Part shown: positions 1-8,714 of the stretch, piece after piece
Layout of the letters: each line of letters opens with the position of its first letter
How positions within the stretch are numbered: the stretch's first letter is position 1
Origin: Gluconacetobacter aggeris
GTDB lineage: Bacteria; Pseudomonadota; Alphaproteobacteria; Acetobacterales; Acetobacteraceae
Assembly (NCBI RefSeq): GCF_014174395.1
Contig: NZ_JABEQD010000003.1
Location: forward strand, 310,001 to 374,000
Length of the DNA: 64,000 bases
Direction: 5' to 3'
Notes under the pieces: generated by a model
Seen by the model: only the letters and a program-made list of their open reading frames with translations
The model's database searches: none
Told to the model about the DNA's origin: nothing
Program-made: the position numbers and the translations under genes

Positions 1-549
1 CGCCAACAGCGCCGCCATGGCGGGGTCGAACCTGTTTTGCTCCTGCAACTGCACTGCGAAGCATTCCGCCAGCGACACCGCCGCCACCCCGACCGGGTCG
101 AAACGCATCAACCGCTGACGGACCGCCTCGATCCGCTCCTGTGCGACATCCAGGCGGCGGGCCAGATCTGCCCTGTCGACCGTCAGCCGCCCCGATGCGT
201 CCAGTTCGTCGATCAGCGTCGCGCCAATCCGCCGGTCGGTGCCATCGGGCATCGCCCGCATCATTTGCCGCAGCAACCGTTCGCGGATGCTCATGGGGCC
301 GGCCTGCACGCGCAGTGCGGCATCGTCCGGCCCGCATGCCTCGGCGCGCATCGGCCCTTCGGCCGCAAAGGCTGGCGGATCGAAGCGTTCCAGCAGAGGG
401 TTGTCATCGACCTGGGCAACGATGAAGCGTTCGAGATCGACCTGCGACATGTGCAGGACACGCAGGGTTTCGCGCATGCGCGCCGTCATCACCAGCCCAT
501 GAGCCGGCCCCTGGCGTTGGCCGACTTTCTGGCCTAGCGCGACGGACAT
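1..549 (-). CDS. rpoN: RNA polymerase sigma-54 factor RpoN, partial (N-terminal part)
   Basis: Translation of the minus strand from the ATG at 549 gives an N-terminus of the RpoN type: a short glutamine/leucine-rich activator-interacting region with LVMT, then RETLRVLHMS and NPLLERFD. This is followed by the start of the core-binding domain (SIRERLLRQMM, LIDELDASGRL, FDPVGVAAVSLAECFAVQLQ). The gene runs off the left edge, so the DNA-binding RpoN box is not visible. It starts 13 bp downstream of hupN in the same direction and so is probably the last gene of the hydrogenase locus. Sigma-54 is needed for the NtrC-type activator HupR encoded nearby and fits the -24/-12 promoter before hupS. Whether a second rpoN exists elsewhere cannot be told from this window. 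Confidence 0.9.
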   Translation of the reverse strand, partial: MSVALGQKVGQRQGPAHGLVMTARMRETLRVLHMSQVDLERFIVAQVDDNPLLERFDPPAFAAEGPMRAEACGPDDAALRVQAGPMSIRERLLRQMMRAMPDGTDRRIGATLIDELDASGRLTVDRADLARRLDVAQERIEAVRQRLMRFDPVGVAAVSLAECFAVQLQEQNRFDPAMAALLA

Positions 550-562
550 GAGGGGACGGCCT

Positions 563-1609
563 TCACGGGCGCGGTTCCGTCGGCCGAGGCGGCAAGGTCC
601 CTGCGCGATCGGGGACAAACCGGTCCAGCCCGGCGGACACCACCCAGATCGCCAGGAACAGGGCGGCAATGCCCAGCCCCACCACCGGAAAATGATCGCC
701 AAGCGCCCGGGCCGCCCGCACCGCAAGCCCGGCAGGGGCGGCTTCGTCGTCATCCAGCATCTGCACGGCCTCGACCAGCCCGACGACGACGGCGGCCATG
801 ACCGAGGCCATGGTGACGACCAGGTTATAGATCATGCGCCGCCGCCCGGACCGTGCGCTCCACCCGAAGGCACGGATCATCAGCATGGCCTCGATACTGT
901 CCACAAGCGCCATTCCCGCCGTGAACAGCAATGGAAAGACCATGATGCCCGCTATGCCCAGCCCGTGCGCGGCGTGGGCCGCCGTCAATCCCAGCAGGCC
1001 GATTTCCGTGGCGGTGTCGAAACCCAGCCCGAACAGGAAACCCAGAGGGTACATCTGCCACCCCCGGTTGACCAGGCGAAAGGCCGGATGGAACAGCCGC
1101 GCCAGCATCCCGCCCGGCACGGACGGCCCAGCGCTCTCCACGCCACGCGCGCGCAAGACCCGCCACTGGGCCAGCGCCACATCGGTATTGACCAGGGCCA
1201 TGGCCAGCAGGAAGGCGATCGAGACCACCGACCCCACCGTGCCGCCGATCAGGTGCCAACGGTCCAGCCACCCCCGTGCCGGCAGGATCGCCAGCAGCAG
1301 CGTCGCCAGGACAACGACGCTGGAATGCCCCAGCGAGAACGACAACCCCACCCATAGCGGCCGTCGTCCCTGCGTCATCAGCTTGCGCGTCACCACGTCG
1401 ATAGCCGCGATATGATCCGCGTCCATCGCATGACGCAGGCCGAACGACCATGCCAGCAGGGCCGACGCCATCAGCACGGGCTGGCCGCCCAGCGCGTACT
1501 CGGCCCAGTTCCAGGCCGCGATATTGACCACGGCCAGCCCCACCAGCAGCGCACGCATCGTCCCAGGCGCGACGGCGGACGGCCGGGCGTTCATGTCGGC
1601 AGATCCCAT
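563..1609 (-). CDS. hupN: NiCoT-family nickel/cobalt permease
   Basis: A 348-residue membrane protein with about eight hydrophobic segments. It carries the NiCoT signature RHAMDADHIAAID in the second segment, containing the H-x4-D-H metal-binding motif, and a second conserved stretch LGFDTATEIGLL. The family imports Ni2+ (or Co2+) at high affinity. Its place at the end of a [NiFe]-hydrogenase locus argues for nickel supply to HypA/HypB. It begins 1 bp after the hypE stop codon, so it is translationally linked to the hyp genes. HoxN/HupN/NixA are equivalent names; the exact metal preference is not decidable from sequence. Confidence 0.92.
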   Translation of the reverse strand: MGSADMNARPSAVAPGTMRALLVGLAVVNIAAWNWAEYALGGQPVLMASALLAWSFGLRHAMDADHIAAIDVVTRKLMTQGRRPLWVGLSFSLGHSSVVVLATLLLAILPARGWLDRWHLIGGTVGSVVSIAFLLAMALVNTDVALAQWRVLRARGVESAGPSVPGGMLARLFHPAFRLVNRGWQMYPLGFLFGLGFDTATEIGLLGLTAAHAAHGLGIAGIMVFPLLFTAGMALVDSIEAMLMIRAFGWSARSGRRRMIYNLVVTMASVMAAVVVGLVEAVQMLDDDEAAPAGLAVRAARALGDHFPVVGLGIAALFLAIWVVSAGLDRFVPDRAGTLPPRPTEPRP

Positions 1610-1610
1610 A

Positions 1611-2669
1611 TCAGCAGATTCGCGGCAATTGTTCGCCCGATGGCATGCTCACCACGCGCTGTCCGCCGAACCGGTTGGCCAGATGCACCGCGCTCCGTCC
1701 CGGCGCGGCGGTCTCCAGGCGGCCGATGACCGCGGCGTCCCGCCCCAGCGGATGCGCCCGCATTGCCGCCAGGGCAACATCGGCGGCAGCGGCCGGTACC
1801 ACGGCAGCCAGCTTGCCCTCGTTGGCCAGATAGAGCGGGTCCAGGCCCAGGATCTCGCACACGCCGGCGACCTCGGGCCGGACCGGCAACGCGGCTTCAT
1901 CGATCCGTACGGTAACAAGGCTGGCCTCGGCCAGTTCGGTCAGCACCCCGGCCAGGCCGCCCCGGGTGGCGTCGCGCATGCAGCGCACATCCGGTACCGC
2001 GTCCAGCAGAGCCTCGGTCAGCCCGTTCAGGGGCGCGCAGTCGCTGCCAAGGGTGACATCCAGCGCCAGGTCGCCGCGCGCGCACAGGATCGCGGCCCCA
2101 TGATCGCCCAGCATACCGTTCACGATCACCACATCGCCGGGGCGGCCGGAGGCGATGCTGATGGCGCATCCAGGCCGGATCACCCCGATCCCGGTCGTGG
2201 TGACGAACAACCCGTCGCACGCGCCGCGCGGTACCACCTTGGTGTCGCCGGTCACGATCCGCACCCCCGCCGCCCGGGCGCATGCCGCCATCGAGGCCGC
2301 AATACGTCGCACCACCGCCAGATCCAGCCCTTCGGCCAGGATGAAGGCCGCCGACAGCGCCACCGGCCGTGCCCCGCCGACCGCCAGGTCGTTCACCGTG
2401 CCGCAGACCGCCAGAGTCCCGATGTCGCCGCCGGGAAACTCCAGCGGATCGACTACGAAAGAATCGGTCGTGAAGGCCAGACGGTCACCCAGCGCAGCCA
2501 GGTCGGCCATGGCAAAGCGTGCCTGATCTTCCTGCGGTGCCGCGGGATCGTCCGAGAAGGCGCGCAGGAACACGCCGTCGATCAATGCACGCATCGCCGT
2601 CCCGCCGCCGCCATGGGCCAGGGTGATCCGCCCGTCGGCGCCGACGCCCGGAATAGTATGGTCGCTCAT
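1611..2669 (-). CDS. hypE: Hydrogenase maturation protein HypE
   Basis: A 352-residue member of the PurM/AIR-synthase-like family that dehydrates the carbamoyl group placed by HypF on its C-terminal cysteine, giving the thiocyanate that supplies the Fe-cyanide ligands. The start is set at the ATG at 2669, which overlaps the hypD stop by 4 bp. The N-terminus has the glycine-rich LAHGGGGTAM nucleotide-binding motif, the middle has VVTGDTKVVPRG, and the protein ends in PRIC with the required terminal cysteine. HypD and HypC are encoded directly upstream. Confidence 0.97.
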   Translation of the reverse strand: MSDHTIPGVGADGRITLAHGGGGTAMRALIDGVFLRAFSDDPAAPQEDQARFAMADLAALGDRLAFTTDSFVVDPLEFPGGDIGTLAVCGTVNDLAVGGARPVALSAAFILAEGLDLAVVRRIAASMAACARAAGVRIVTGDTKVVPRGACDGLFVTTTGIGVIRPGCAISIASGRPGDVVIVNGMLGDHGAAILCARGDLALDVTLGSDCAPLNGLTEALLDAVPDVRCMRDATRGGLAGVLTELAEASLVTVRIDEAALPVRPEVAGVCEILGLDPLYLANEGKLAAVVPAAAADVALAAMRAHPLGRDAAVIGRLETAAPGRSAVHLANRFGGQRVVSMPSGEQLPRIC

Positions 2670-3787
2670 GCCGCGCCTTTCTGGCCCTGATACTGATAAT
2701 AGGCCGCGCACGCGCCCTCGGACGAAACCATCAGCGCGCCGGACGGACAATCCGGCGTGCAACTTGTGCCGAACGCCGGGCACTGCGTCGGGCGGATACG
2801 CCCCGTCAGCACATCGCCGCAGCGGCAGGCCCCCGGATCGGCCACATGATGCGGTATGACGGCGAACCGCTGCTCGGCATCGAAGGCGCGCCATGCGGGC
2901 CGCAGGCTCAGCCCCGATCCCGCGATGGTGCCCAGGCCCCGCCACTCGCAGGCCGGCCGCGTTTCATAGACCCGGTCGATCGCCGCCATCGCGGCCGGAT
3001 TACCGTCTGCGTACACCACGCGGGCATACTGGTTTTCGATCCGCGCCGTGCAGGCATCGACCTGGCGCAGCACCATCAGCAGCGATTGCAGGATATCCAG
3101 CGGCTCGAACCCCGCCACCACCAGCGGACGATGGAATTCTGAGGCAATGAAATCGTAGGGCCGGGTACCGATCACCATCGAGACGTGACCGGGGCCAATG
3201 AATCCGTCCACCCTGAAATCATCCTGCGACAGCAGGGCACGCAGCGTCGGGATGATGGTGATATGCTGGCACATGATCGAGAAATTCCCGATCCCCTCTG
3301 CCGCCGCGCGCAGCACGGTCAGCGCGGTCGACGGTGCCGTGGTCTCGAACCCCAGGGCGAAGAACACCACCTGCCGCTCCGGATTGGCCCGTGCCAGCGC
3401 CAGCGCGTCCAGCGGCGAATAGACCATCCGCACATCCGCCCCGGCAGCGCGCGCCTGCAACAGCGTGCCCTGCGCGCCGGGCACGCGCATCGCGTCGCCG
3501 AATGTCGTGAAGATCACCTCGGGCCGCCGCGCGATCGCAATGGCGTCGTCGATACGCCCCATCGGCAGCACGCAGACCGGGCAGCCCGGACCATGCGCGA
3601 ATTCGACGTTCTCCGGCATCCGCGATTCCAGCGCATAGCGGAAGATCGTATGCGTATGGCCGCCGCAGACCTCCATGACCGTCACCGGGCGCGTTCGCGT
3701 CCGGCCGATCCGTTCGGCGACACGGGCGATTTCGGAAAAAAGGCGATCTGCCAGTTCAGGATCGCGGAATTCGTCGACAAATCTCAT
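2666..3787 (-). CDS. hypD: Hydrogenase maturation protein HypD
   Basis: A 373-residue iron-sulfur scaffold on which, together with HypC, the Fe(CN)2CO unit of the [NiFe] site is built. The family cysteines are present: Cys41 in VCGGHTHT and Cys69/Cys72 in GPGCPVCVLP. The C-terminal cysteine cluster that binds the [4Fe-4S] centre (CRCGDVLTG, CPAFGTSCTPDC) is also there. It overlaps hypE by 4 bp. Unusually, about 70 bp separate it from hypC, where most such operons are tightly packed; that gap holds a hairpin-forming repeat. Confidence 0.97.
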   Translation of the reverse strand: MRFVDEFRDPELADRLFSEIARVAERIGRTRTRPVTVMEVCGGHTHTIFRYALESRMPENVEFAHGPGCPVCVLPMGRIDDAIAIARRPEVIFTTFGDAMRVPGAQGTLLQARAAGADVRMVYSPLDALALARANPERQVVFFALGFETTAPSTALTVLRAAAEGIGNFSIMCQHITIIPTLRALLSQDDFRVDGFIGPGHVSMVIGTRPYDFIASEFHRPLVVAGFEPLDILQSLLMVLRQVDACTARIENQYARVVYADGNPAAMAAIDRVYETRPACEWRGLGTIAGSGLSLRPAWRAFDAEQRFAVIPHHVADPGACRCGDVLTGRIRPTQCPAFGTSCTPDCPSGALMVSSEGACAAYYQYQGQKGAA

Positions 3788-3813
3788 CGGTTATTCCCGA
3801 CCATCAGGGCTCC

Positions 3814-3870
3814 GTCCTGAAACCCGCCAAAGCGCATCGCCCTCTGGAAATCCAGGCGTTTATTCATGAT
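3814..3870. repeat. REP-like hairpin repeat, copy A (hypC/hypD junction)
   Basis: This ~57-bp stretch between hypC and hypD matches 18934-18994 between hupU and hupV without gaps over about 53 bp (34 of 41 identical in the core). Read on the minus strand, it contains a CCAGAGGGC / GCGCTTTGG imperfect hairpin followed by a GTTTCAGGACGGAGC segment. Both copies also open with ATGAAT and could encode unrelated tiny peptides (27 codons here), but the peptides are not similar. A non-coding palindromic repeat is therefore the better reading. Confidence 0.55.
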
Positions 3871-4159
3871 CGCGTGCCGGAGCCTGGGCGCTGGCGCGCA
3901 TTGTCGCAAGCTCGCTGTCCAGTTCGCCGATTTCGGCCAGAAGGCGCAGCGTTTCGCGGGCTTCGTCCTCCTCGATCCGGCTCATGGCGAAACCGACATG
4001 CACCAGCACCCATGTCCCCAGCAATGACGACAGCGGATGCCCCGTCTCGGCTACGCACAGGACGTTGACCGCGCGCCTGACGCCCGAGATCTCGACCTCG
4101 GCCATCGCCGATTCCTCGTCGAGAATGGCCGTCACCTGACCGGGAATGCCCAGACACAT
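3860..4159 (-). CDS. hypC: Hydrogenase maturation chaperone HypC
   Basis: A 99-residue protein of the HypC/HupF family beginning MCLGIPGQV. Cys2 becomes N-terminal after Met removal and contacts the iron of the precursor, and the conserved histidine falls at about 54 in VLVHVGFAMSRI. HypC shuttles the Fe(CN)2CO unit from HypD to the hydrogenase large subunit. The gene lies 12 bp downstream of hupR. A paralogue, HupF, is encoded further upstream in the same operon; it usually protects the large subunit of the uptake enzyme under oxygen. Confidence 0.96.
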   Translation of the reverse strand: MCLGIPGQVTAILDEESAMAEVEISGVRRAVNVLCVAETGHPLSSLLGTWVLVHVGFAMSRIEEDEARETLRLLAEIGELDSELATMRASAQAPARDHE

Positions 4160-4171
4160 TGCGTAATTCCC

Positions 4172-5644
4172 TTACTGTATTGTCCGTTGTCCGGCATTCG
4201 GCACGATTCCATACCGATCCAGCTTCGCCCGCAGGCCGACGCGCGACAGACCCAGTTCGCGCGCGGTCAGGCTCTTGTTCCAGCCGCAGCGCACGATGGT
4301 TTCCATCAGGATCTGCGCTTCCAGCACCTCCATGCGCTGTTGCAGGGGGCCGCTGTGCGGAATGCTCTCTATCGGCCCCGCGCCTTGCGGCACGCCGTCG
4401 TCGGCCCCGGTCGCGCGCACGCCCGGCGACAGCAATTCCACGCCCAGCGTATCCTGTTCGGCCAGCACCAGCATGCGCAGGACCTCGTTCTGCAATTCGC
4501 GGACATTGCCGGGCCAGTCATGGCGGACCAGCGCGGCCATGGTGTCGGGCGTGAAGCCCCGGACATGACGGCCGTGGCGCAGGCAGGCGGCATCCAGCAG
4601 ATGGTTGGCCAGCACGCGCACATCGTCCGGCCGGTCACGCAGCGGCGGAATCGTCAGGACCATGGCCGACAGGCGGAAATACAGATCCTCGCGGAACCGC
4701 CCGGCCCGCACCTCCTCGCGCAGGTCGCGATGGGTCGCAGCCAGGACGCGCACATCCACCCGCGTCGTCTCGTTGGTGCCCAGCGACCGGAATTCGCCTT
4801 CCTGCAAAAAGCGCAGCAGCTTGACCTGAAACGCGGGCGAGATGTCGCCGATCTCGTCAAGGAACAGCGTCCCACCATCGGCCTCCTCCACCAGTCCGCG
4901 CCGGTTGGCGTGCGCCCCGGTAAAGGCCCCTTTCCTGTGGCCGAACAATTCGGATTCCAGCAATTCGTCCGGAATGGCACCGCAATTGACGGCGACGAAC
5001 GCTCCGGTATCGCGCTGGCTGGCGTAATGCAGCGCGCGCGCCATCAGCTCCTTGCCGGTGCCGGTTTCCCCCTGGATCAGCACGGGGATATCGAACGCCG
5101 CCGCCTTGGCCGCCTGGCGGCAGGTCTCGTTCAGCGGACTGGCCGGCGTGCGGATGATGGATTCGAAATGATAGCTGCCGCGCACGCGTTCGCGCTGCCG
5201 CACCAGCCGCCCCTCGGCCACCGGAGGCGCCAGGCGCAGTTCCAGCGACAGGCGTTCGTGGTCGCGCTGCATCGCGAACAAATGCGTGGCGTTGCGCGCC
5301 GCCAGCAACAACTGGTCCGGGTGCCATGGCTTGGTGATATACTGATAGATGCCCGCCGCGTTGATCGCGTCGATCATGTCGTCAGGCTCGGTATAGCCGG
5401 TGACGATCATCCGCACGATATCGGGCCAACGGTCGCGAACCTCGGAGAGAAACTGCACGCCCGTCATGCCGGGCATCCGCTGGTCGCAGAAGATTGCCTG
5501 GATCCAGTTGGCTTCGAGAATGCCCCGTGCCTCCGCCGCGTCCGAGGCGACATGGACATCGAATTCCTCGCGCAGGATACGAGCCATGACCTCGACCGAA
5601 CGCGGTTCGTCGTCGATGACGAGGATAGACGGCGGAATGCTCAC
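4172..5644 (-). CDS. hupR: HupR, sigma-54-dependent response regulator of hydrogenase genes
   Basis: A 490-residue NtrC-family activator. The start is taken as the GTG at 5644, 7 bp after hypB, because the receiver domain begins there. Receiver residues 1-120 carry the acidic pair at 11-12 and the phospho-acceptor Asp54 (FCDQRMPG). The AAA+ domain has Walker A GETGTGKE (about 192-199), the sigma-54 contact loop GAFTGA (239-244) and Walker B TLFLDEIGD. A Fis-type helix-turn-helix ends the protein (WNKSLTARELGLSRVGL). In Rhodobacter capsulatus and Cupriavidus the orthologues (HupR/HoxA) are active unphosphorylated and inactivated by HupT/HoxJ when H2 is absent. hupT, hupUV and rpoN are all in this window. 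Confidence 0.95.
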   Translation of the reverse strand: MSIPPSILVIDDEPRSVEVMARILREEFDVHVASDAAEARGILEANWIQAIFCDQRMPGMTGVQFLSEVRDRWPDIVRMIVTGYTEPDDMIDAINAAGIYQYITKPWHPDQLLLAARNATHLFAMQRDHERLSLELRLAPPVAEGRLVRQRERVRGSYHFESIIRTPASPLNETCRQAAKAAAFDIPVLIQGETGTGKELMARALHYASQRDTGAFVAVNCGAIPDELLESELFGHRKGAFTGAHANRRGLVEEADGGTLFLDEIGDISPAFQVKLLRFLQEGEFRSLGTNETTRVDVRVLAATHRDLREEVRAGRFREDLYFRLSAMVLTIPPLRDRPDDVRVLANHLLDAACLRHGRHVRGFTPDTMAALVRHDWPGNVRELQNEVLRMLVLAEQDTLGVELLSPGVRATGADDGVPQGAGPIESIPHSGPLQQRMEVLEAQILMETIVRCGWNKSLTARELGLSRVGLRAKLDRYGIVPNAGQRTIQ

Positions 5645-5651
5645 GCCCCGG

Positions 5652-6572
5652 CTACTCCGCCGCGCGCAGCAGGGCCGCGCGAGCCTCGGCCTCAGTGGCC
5701 AGGCCGTCCAGCCATGCGCGCCGCCGCGCCGACAGCCAGTCCAGCCACTCCGCCATCCCCTCGCCGGTACGGGTCGAAACGCGCAGCACCCGCGCGGTGG
5801 GCGCCACACGCGCCACATTCGCCTCCAGGGTTGCCATGTCGACATCCAGATGCGGCAGCAGATCGGTCTTGGTCAGCAGGACAAGGTCGGCATCCTGAAA
5901 GATATCCGGATATTTAAGGGGCTTGTCCTCCCCCTCGGTCACGGACAGCAGCGTAACGCGGTGGTGCTCGCCCAGGTCGAACGCGGCGGGACACACCAGA
6001 TTACCGACATTCTCCACGAACAGCACACCGCCAGCCGCAAGATGCAGGTGCTCCATCGCATGGCCGACCATATGCGCGTCCAGATGGCAGCCCTTGCCGG
6101 TATTGACCTGCACGGCAGGCACCCCGGTCGCGCGGATGCGCTCGGCATCGTTGCTGGTCTGCTGGTCGCCTTCGATCACCGCGGCGGGCATGGTGCCATC
6201 GATCCGGCGCAATGTCTCCACCAGCAGCGTGGTCTTGCCCGCGCCCGGCCCCGCCAGAAGGTTCAGCGCCAGCACGCCGTCACGCGCCAGGCGCGCGCGG
6301 TTGGCGGCGGCAAACCCGTCATTCTTCGACAGGATGCTGCGTTCGATCTCGACCATGCGGGCCTGCGACAGGCCGGGCGCATGCGCGCGCGCCGGCCCGG
6401 CCCCGTAATCCAGCAGACCCTCGGCATGCTGGTGATCATGGTGATCATGGTCATGTCCGTGACCGTGCGCATGATCGTGGCTGTGACTGTGGCTGTGGCC
6501 ATGGTCATGACCGTGACCACCAGCCGCGTCGATCGTGGCCCCGTCGCCAGCGCATCCGCATGTCGTGCACAT
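5652..6572 (-). CDS. hypB: Hydrogenase nickel-incorporation GTPase HypB
   Basis: A 306-residue GTPase that, with HypA, inserts nickel into the hydrogenase large subunit. It starts at the ATG at 6572, which overlaps the hypA stop by one base. Residues 1-8 give the CxxCxC metal motif (MCTTCGCA). About residues 20-49 form a histidine-rich stretch with 16 histidines, of the type that stores nickel in HypB of rhizobia. The G1 loop GPGAGKTT is at about 108-115 and the switch-region Cys/His metal ligands appear in [10 protein letters not shown]. The large His tract suggests nickel storage in addition to insertion. Confidence 0.97.
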   Translation of the reverse strand: MCTTCGCAGDGATIDAAGGHGHDHGHSHSHSHDHAHGHGHDHDHHDHQHAEGLLDYGAGPARAHAPGLSQARMVEIERSILSKNDGFAAANRARLARDGVLALNLLAGPGAGKTTLLVETLRRIDGTMPAAVIEGDQQTSNDAERIRATGVPAVQVNTGKGCHLDAHMVGHAMEHLHLAAGGVLFVENVGNLVCPAAFDLGEHHRVTLLSVTEGEDKPLKYPDIFQDADLVLLTKTDLLPHLDVDMATLEANVARVAPTARVLRVSTRTGEGMAEWLDWLSARRRAWLDGLATEAEARAALLRAAE

Positions 6573-6913
6573 CAGACTACCTCCATATCCCTGATCCTGA
6601 TTTCCATCCCGCCCGAGGGTTGAAGCCGCCCGCCGCCGCAGCGGGGGCACGGGTCCAGCCGACCGTCCAGGCCGACGGTGTCGCTGCAGTCGAAACACCA
6701 GGCCGCACCGGGAACCTCCAGGATCTCCAGTTCCGCCCCCTCGGCCACCGTGCCGCGCGTAACGGCGTCGAAACCGAAGCGCATGGCCGACAGTTCCACC
6801 CCGGCAAAGCGCCCGACCTCCAGCCGTATGCGCCGCACGCGGGTGAAACGCTCCCGTCGGGCGGCATCCTCGATCACATCGACGAGGCTTTCACAGAGCG
6901 ACATCTCGTGCAT
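6572..6913 (-). CDS. hypA: Hydrogenase nickel metallochaperone HypA
   Basis: A 113-residue protein with the HypA N-terminus [10 protein letters not shown], in which His2 is the nickel ligand. The zinc site is formed by Cys73/Cys76 and Cys89/Cys92 (CFDC and CPRC). The ATG at 6913 is chosen over upstream in-frame codons because the family always begins MHE and His2 must be second. It starts 5 bp after hupK and overlaps hypB by one base, so hypA and hypB are probably translated together. Confidence 0.97.
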   Translation of the reverse strand: MHEMSLCESLVDVIEDAARRERFTRVRRIRLEVGRFAGVELSAMRFGFDAVTRGTVAEGAELEILEVPGAAWCFDCSDTVGLDGRLDPCPRCGGGRLQPSGGMEIRIRDMEVV

Positions 6914-6918
6914 CCGGC

Positions 6919-7905
6919 CTAGTCCTCCGCCACCGTCACGGGGATACAGGGATTGACCGCGGACAGCATCATGCAAGTCAGCACCGGCCGCCGCCGGTCC
7001 ACCGGCAGGGCTGCCGCGATCCGCTCCATCAACCCCCCGGGCGCGGCATGCCAGACGGTCGGCGAAAGGATGTTATACGCCACCACCCGTCCGTCGCGCA
7101 CCACCGCCTGATGCGCCAGGATGCCGCGCGCCGCCCGTGCGATGCCGATACATGGCGCGCACGACGCCGCCAGGCGGCGCGACCGGGCAAACAGGTCACC
7201 CCCCGGCGCGCCCAGGCAGGCCAGCAGGTCCAGCACGCGCGCCAGCATCCGCGCGAACAGCGACACCCCATCGCGCGCGACCAGCGCGCGCAGGACGGGA
7301 CGATCCAGATGATCCGCCAGGATTCCCGCGTCCCGCGCGGCATCGATCCGGCCGTCCAGCGCCGCCCCGATATCAGCGGCCGCAAGCGCCATCAGGTCGG
7401 TACGGCCCCAGCCGGCGGGCGCAACATCCCGCAACCGTGCCAGGACACGCGGCAGGACAGGTGCCGCAGCGTCCCGCCCCAGATCCAGCCAGTCACACAA
7501 GCCGACGAGATCCAGCGCACCGATCTCAGCATCGGTACCGGTCAGCTCGCGATGCAGCGCCGCCGCATCCCCCTCCTGCCGCGCGATCAGGCGCGACAGC
7601 AGCGCCCGCGCCGGCGGCAGGCCCAGCCGCCCCGGCCAATCCAGCAACAGGGCAATGGCGTGGTCGCGCAGGATTTCTCCGCGCATCGCCGCCTCGGCGG
7701 CCCCTCCCCCGGCGCGCAGGCCCATCGCCCCGGCCGCGGCCATGCCATGCGCGGCACCGCACAGGCTGAACAGCCCCGACACGCGGGCCATGGCCTCGGC
7801 GGGCGTCAGGCCGACGCAGACCCGGCCGGCTGCGACCGGCGCCTGGAGCGCAATCCGCCAGGGACGTCCCCCGGCGCCGCCCGAAAGAGTGAGGTGACCG
7901 ATCAT
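6919..7905 (-). CDS. hupK: HupK-like hydrogenase assembly scaffold
   Basis: A 328-residue protein in the position of hupK of the Rhodobacter operon. It resembles a degenerate hydrogenase large subunit: the middle and C-terminal parts (CAPCIGIARAARGILAH, YNILSPTVWHA, SAVNPCIPVTV) recall the large-subunit C-terminal half, but without a full set of nickel-binding cysteines. HupK/HoxV proteins are proposed intermediate carriers of the Fe(CN)2CO unit between HypC/HypD and the large subunit. The ATG at 7905 overlaps hupIJ by 4 bp. The sequence is alanine-rich and less conserved than its neighbours, so the assignment rests partly on synteny. Confidence 0.8.
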   Translation of the reverse strand: MIGHLTLSGGAGGRPWRIALQAPVAAGRVCVGLTPAEAMARVSGLFSLCGAAHGMAAAGAMGLRAGGGAAEAAMRGEILRDHAIALLLDWPGRLGLPPARALLSRLIARQEGDAAALHRELTGTDAEIGALDLVGLCDWLDLGRDAAAPVLPRVLARLRDVAPAGWGRTDLMALAAADIGAALDGRIDAARDAGILADHLDRPVLRALVARDGVSLFARMLARVLDLLACLGAPGGDLFARSRRLAASCAPCIGIARAARGILAHQAVVRDGRVVAYNILSPTVWHAAPGGLMERIAAALPVDRRRPVLTCMMLSAVNPCIPVTVAED

Positions 7906-8714
7906 GCGCCCGACGGCGACGCCTCCTGCCGTGCGCCGAACAGCAATCCGCGCCGCCCCATTGCGGCCGCAGGCGCGACGGGCGGCGGGGCCACGTAATC
8001 GGGGTGCAGCGTCGGGTCCAGCAGCCCGCGCAACGTGGCCTCGGCCGTCTCGACAGCCTGCAACATCGTGGAAAATTCGAACATCGGCGAAAACAGCGCG
8101 CACGCCTTGTAGGGCAGCAGATCCACCCCCTGCGTCTGGACCGTCCGGTTGACGGCGGTGAATTCGTAGGTGCCGGACGGAAAGACGATCAACTCCTTGT
8201 CGCCCGACACCGACGACGACCAGTCATCCTCCGCGCCCGGCGCCAGGATCAGGTTCATGAACCACGGCGTGACCAGAACACCCAGCAGATGTCCGTCATA
8301 GGCCCGAAAGCCCACGGCCCGGACGCCCAGGGCCTCGTTCAGCAGCGGGATACCCCTCATCTTCCCGACATGGATCTCGCGGAATGCCTCCTCCAGCCGG
8401 CCTGCCAGCAGCGCGGCCGGCGTCGGCCCGGCCTCGCGCAGCAGGGCGGCAGGCGCCGGAACCGGCTGGACCGGACCGGACGCGGCAGCGCCATGAACGA
8501 CCATGAACTGGTCCCGCGCACCGTCGCAGGTGGGGCAGCGCCAATGCTCCGGCAGGGCCGCGAACGGCGTGCCCGGCGGCACCTGCCAGGTCTCGCACCC
8601 CTGCGCCGGGTCGTAGACCGACCAGCAGATCTTGCATTCCATCACCGCATCGGGCGCCAGCCGCGCGGCATCGCCCAGATACGAGCCTTCAAAACCGTGG
8701 AATGCGCCGCTCAT
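7902..8714 (-). CDS. hupJ: Rubredoxin-HupJ fusion (HupI-HupJ) hydrogenase assembly protein
   Basis: A 270-residue two-domain protein. Residues 25-72 are a rubredoxin with iron ligands Cys27/Cys30 (CKIC) and Cys60/Cys63 (CPTC). After a proline/alanine linker, residues from about 105 form a HybE/HupJ chaperone domain (EIHVGKMRGIPLLNE, VLVTPWFMNLIL, ACALFSPMFEF). In rhizobia, hupI (rubredoxin) and hupJ are separate genes; here they are one continuous frame. The family is thought to help assemble or protect the hydrogenase small subunit iron-sulfur clusters in air. The gene overlaps hupH and hupK by 4 bp at each side. Confidence 0.9.
   Translation of the reverse strand: MSGAFHGFEGSYLGDAARLAPDAVMECKICWSVYDPAQGCETWQVPPGTPFAALPEHWRCPTCDGARDQFMVVHGAAASGPVQPVPAPAALLREAGPTPAALLAGRLEEAFREIHVGKMRGIPLLNEALGVRAVGFRAYDGHLLGVLVTPWFMNLILAPGAEDDWSSSVSGDKELIVFPSGTYEFTAVNRTVQTQGVDLLPYKACALFSPMFEFSTMLQAVETAEATLRGLLDPTLHPDYVAPPPVAPAAAMGRRGLLFGARQEASPSGA

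Noticed and set aside
37-537. Plus-strand frame at the left edge
   Set aside because: The minus strand encodes a recognisable RpoN N-terminus over the same bases; the plus frame has no family resemblance.
3788-3866. 27-codon peptide gene between hypC and hypD
   Set aside because: The matching copy at 18934-18994 gives an unrelated peptide while the DNA hairpins are conserved, so a non-coding repeat is more likely.
6430-6525. Tandem DNA repeat in hypB
   Set aside because: It is simply the histidine-rich coding stretch of HypB (alternating His with Gly, Asp or Ser).
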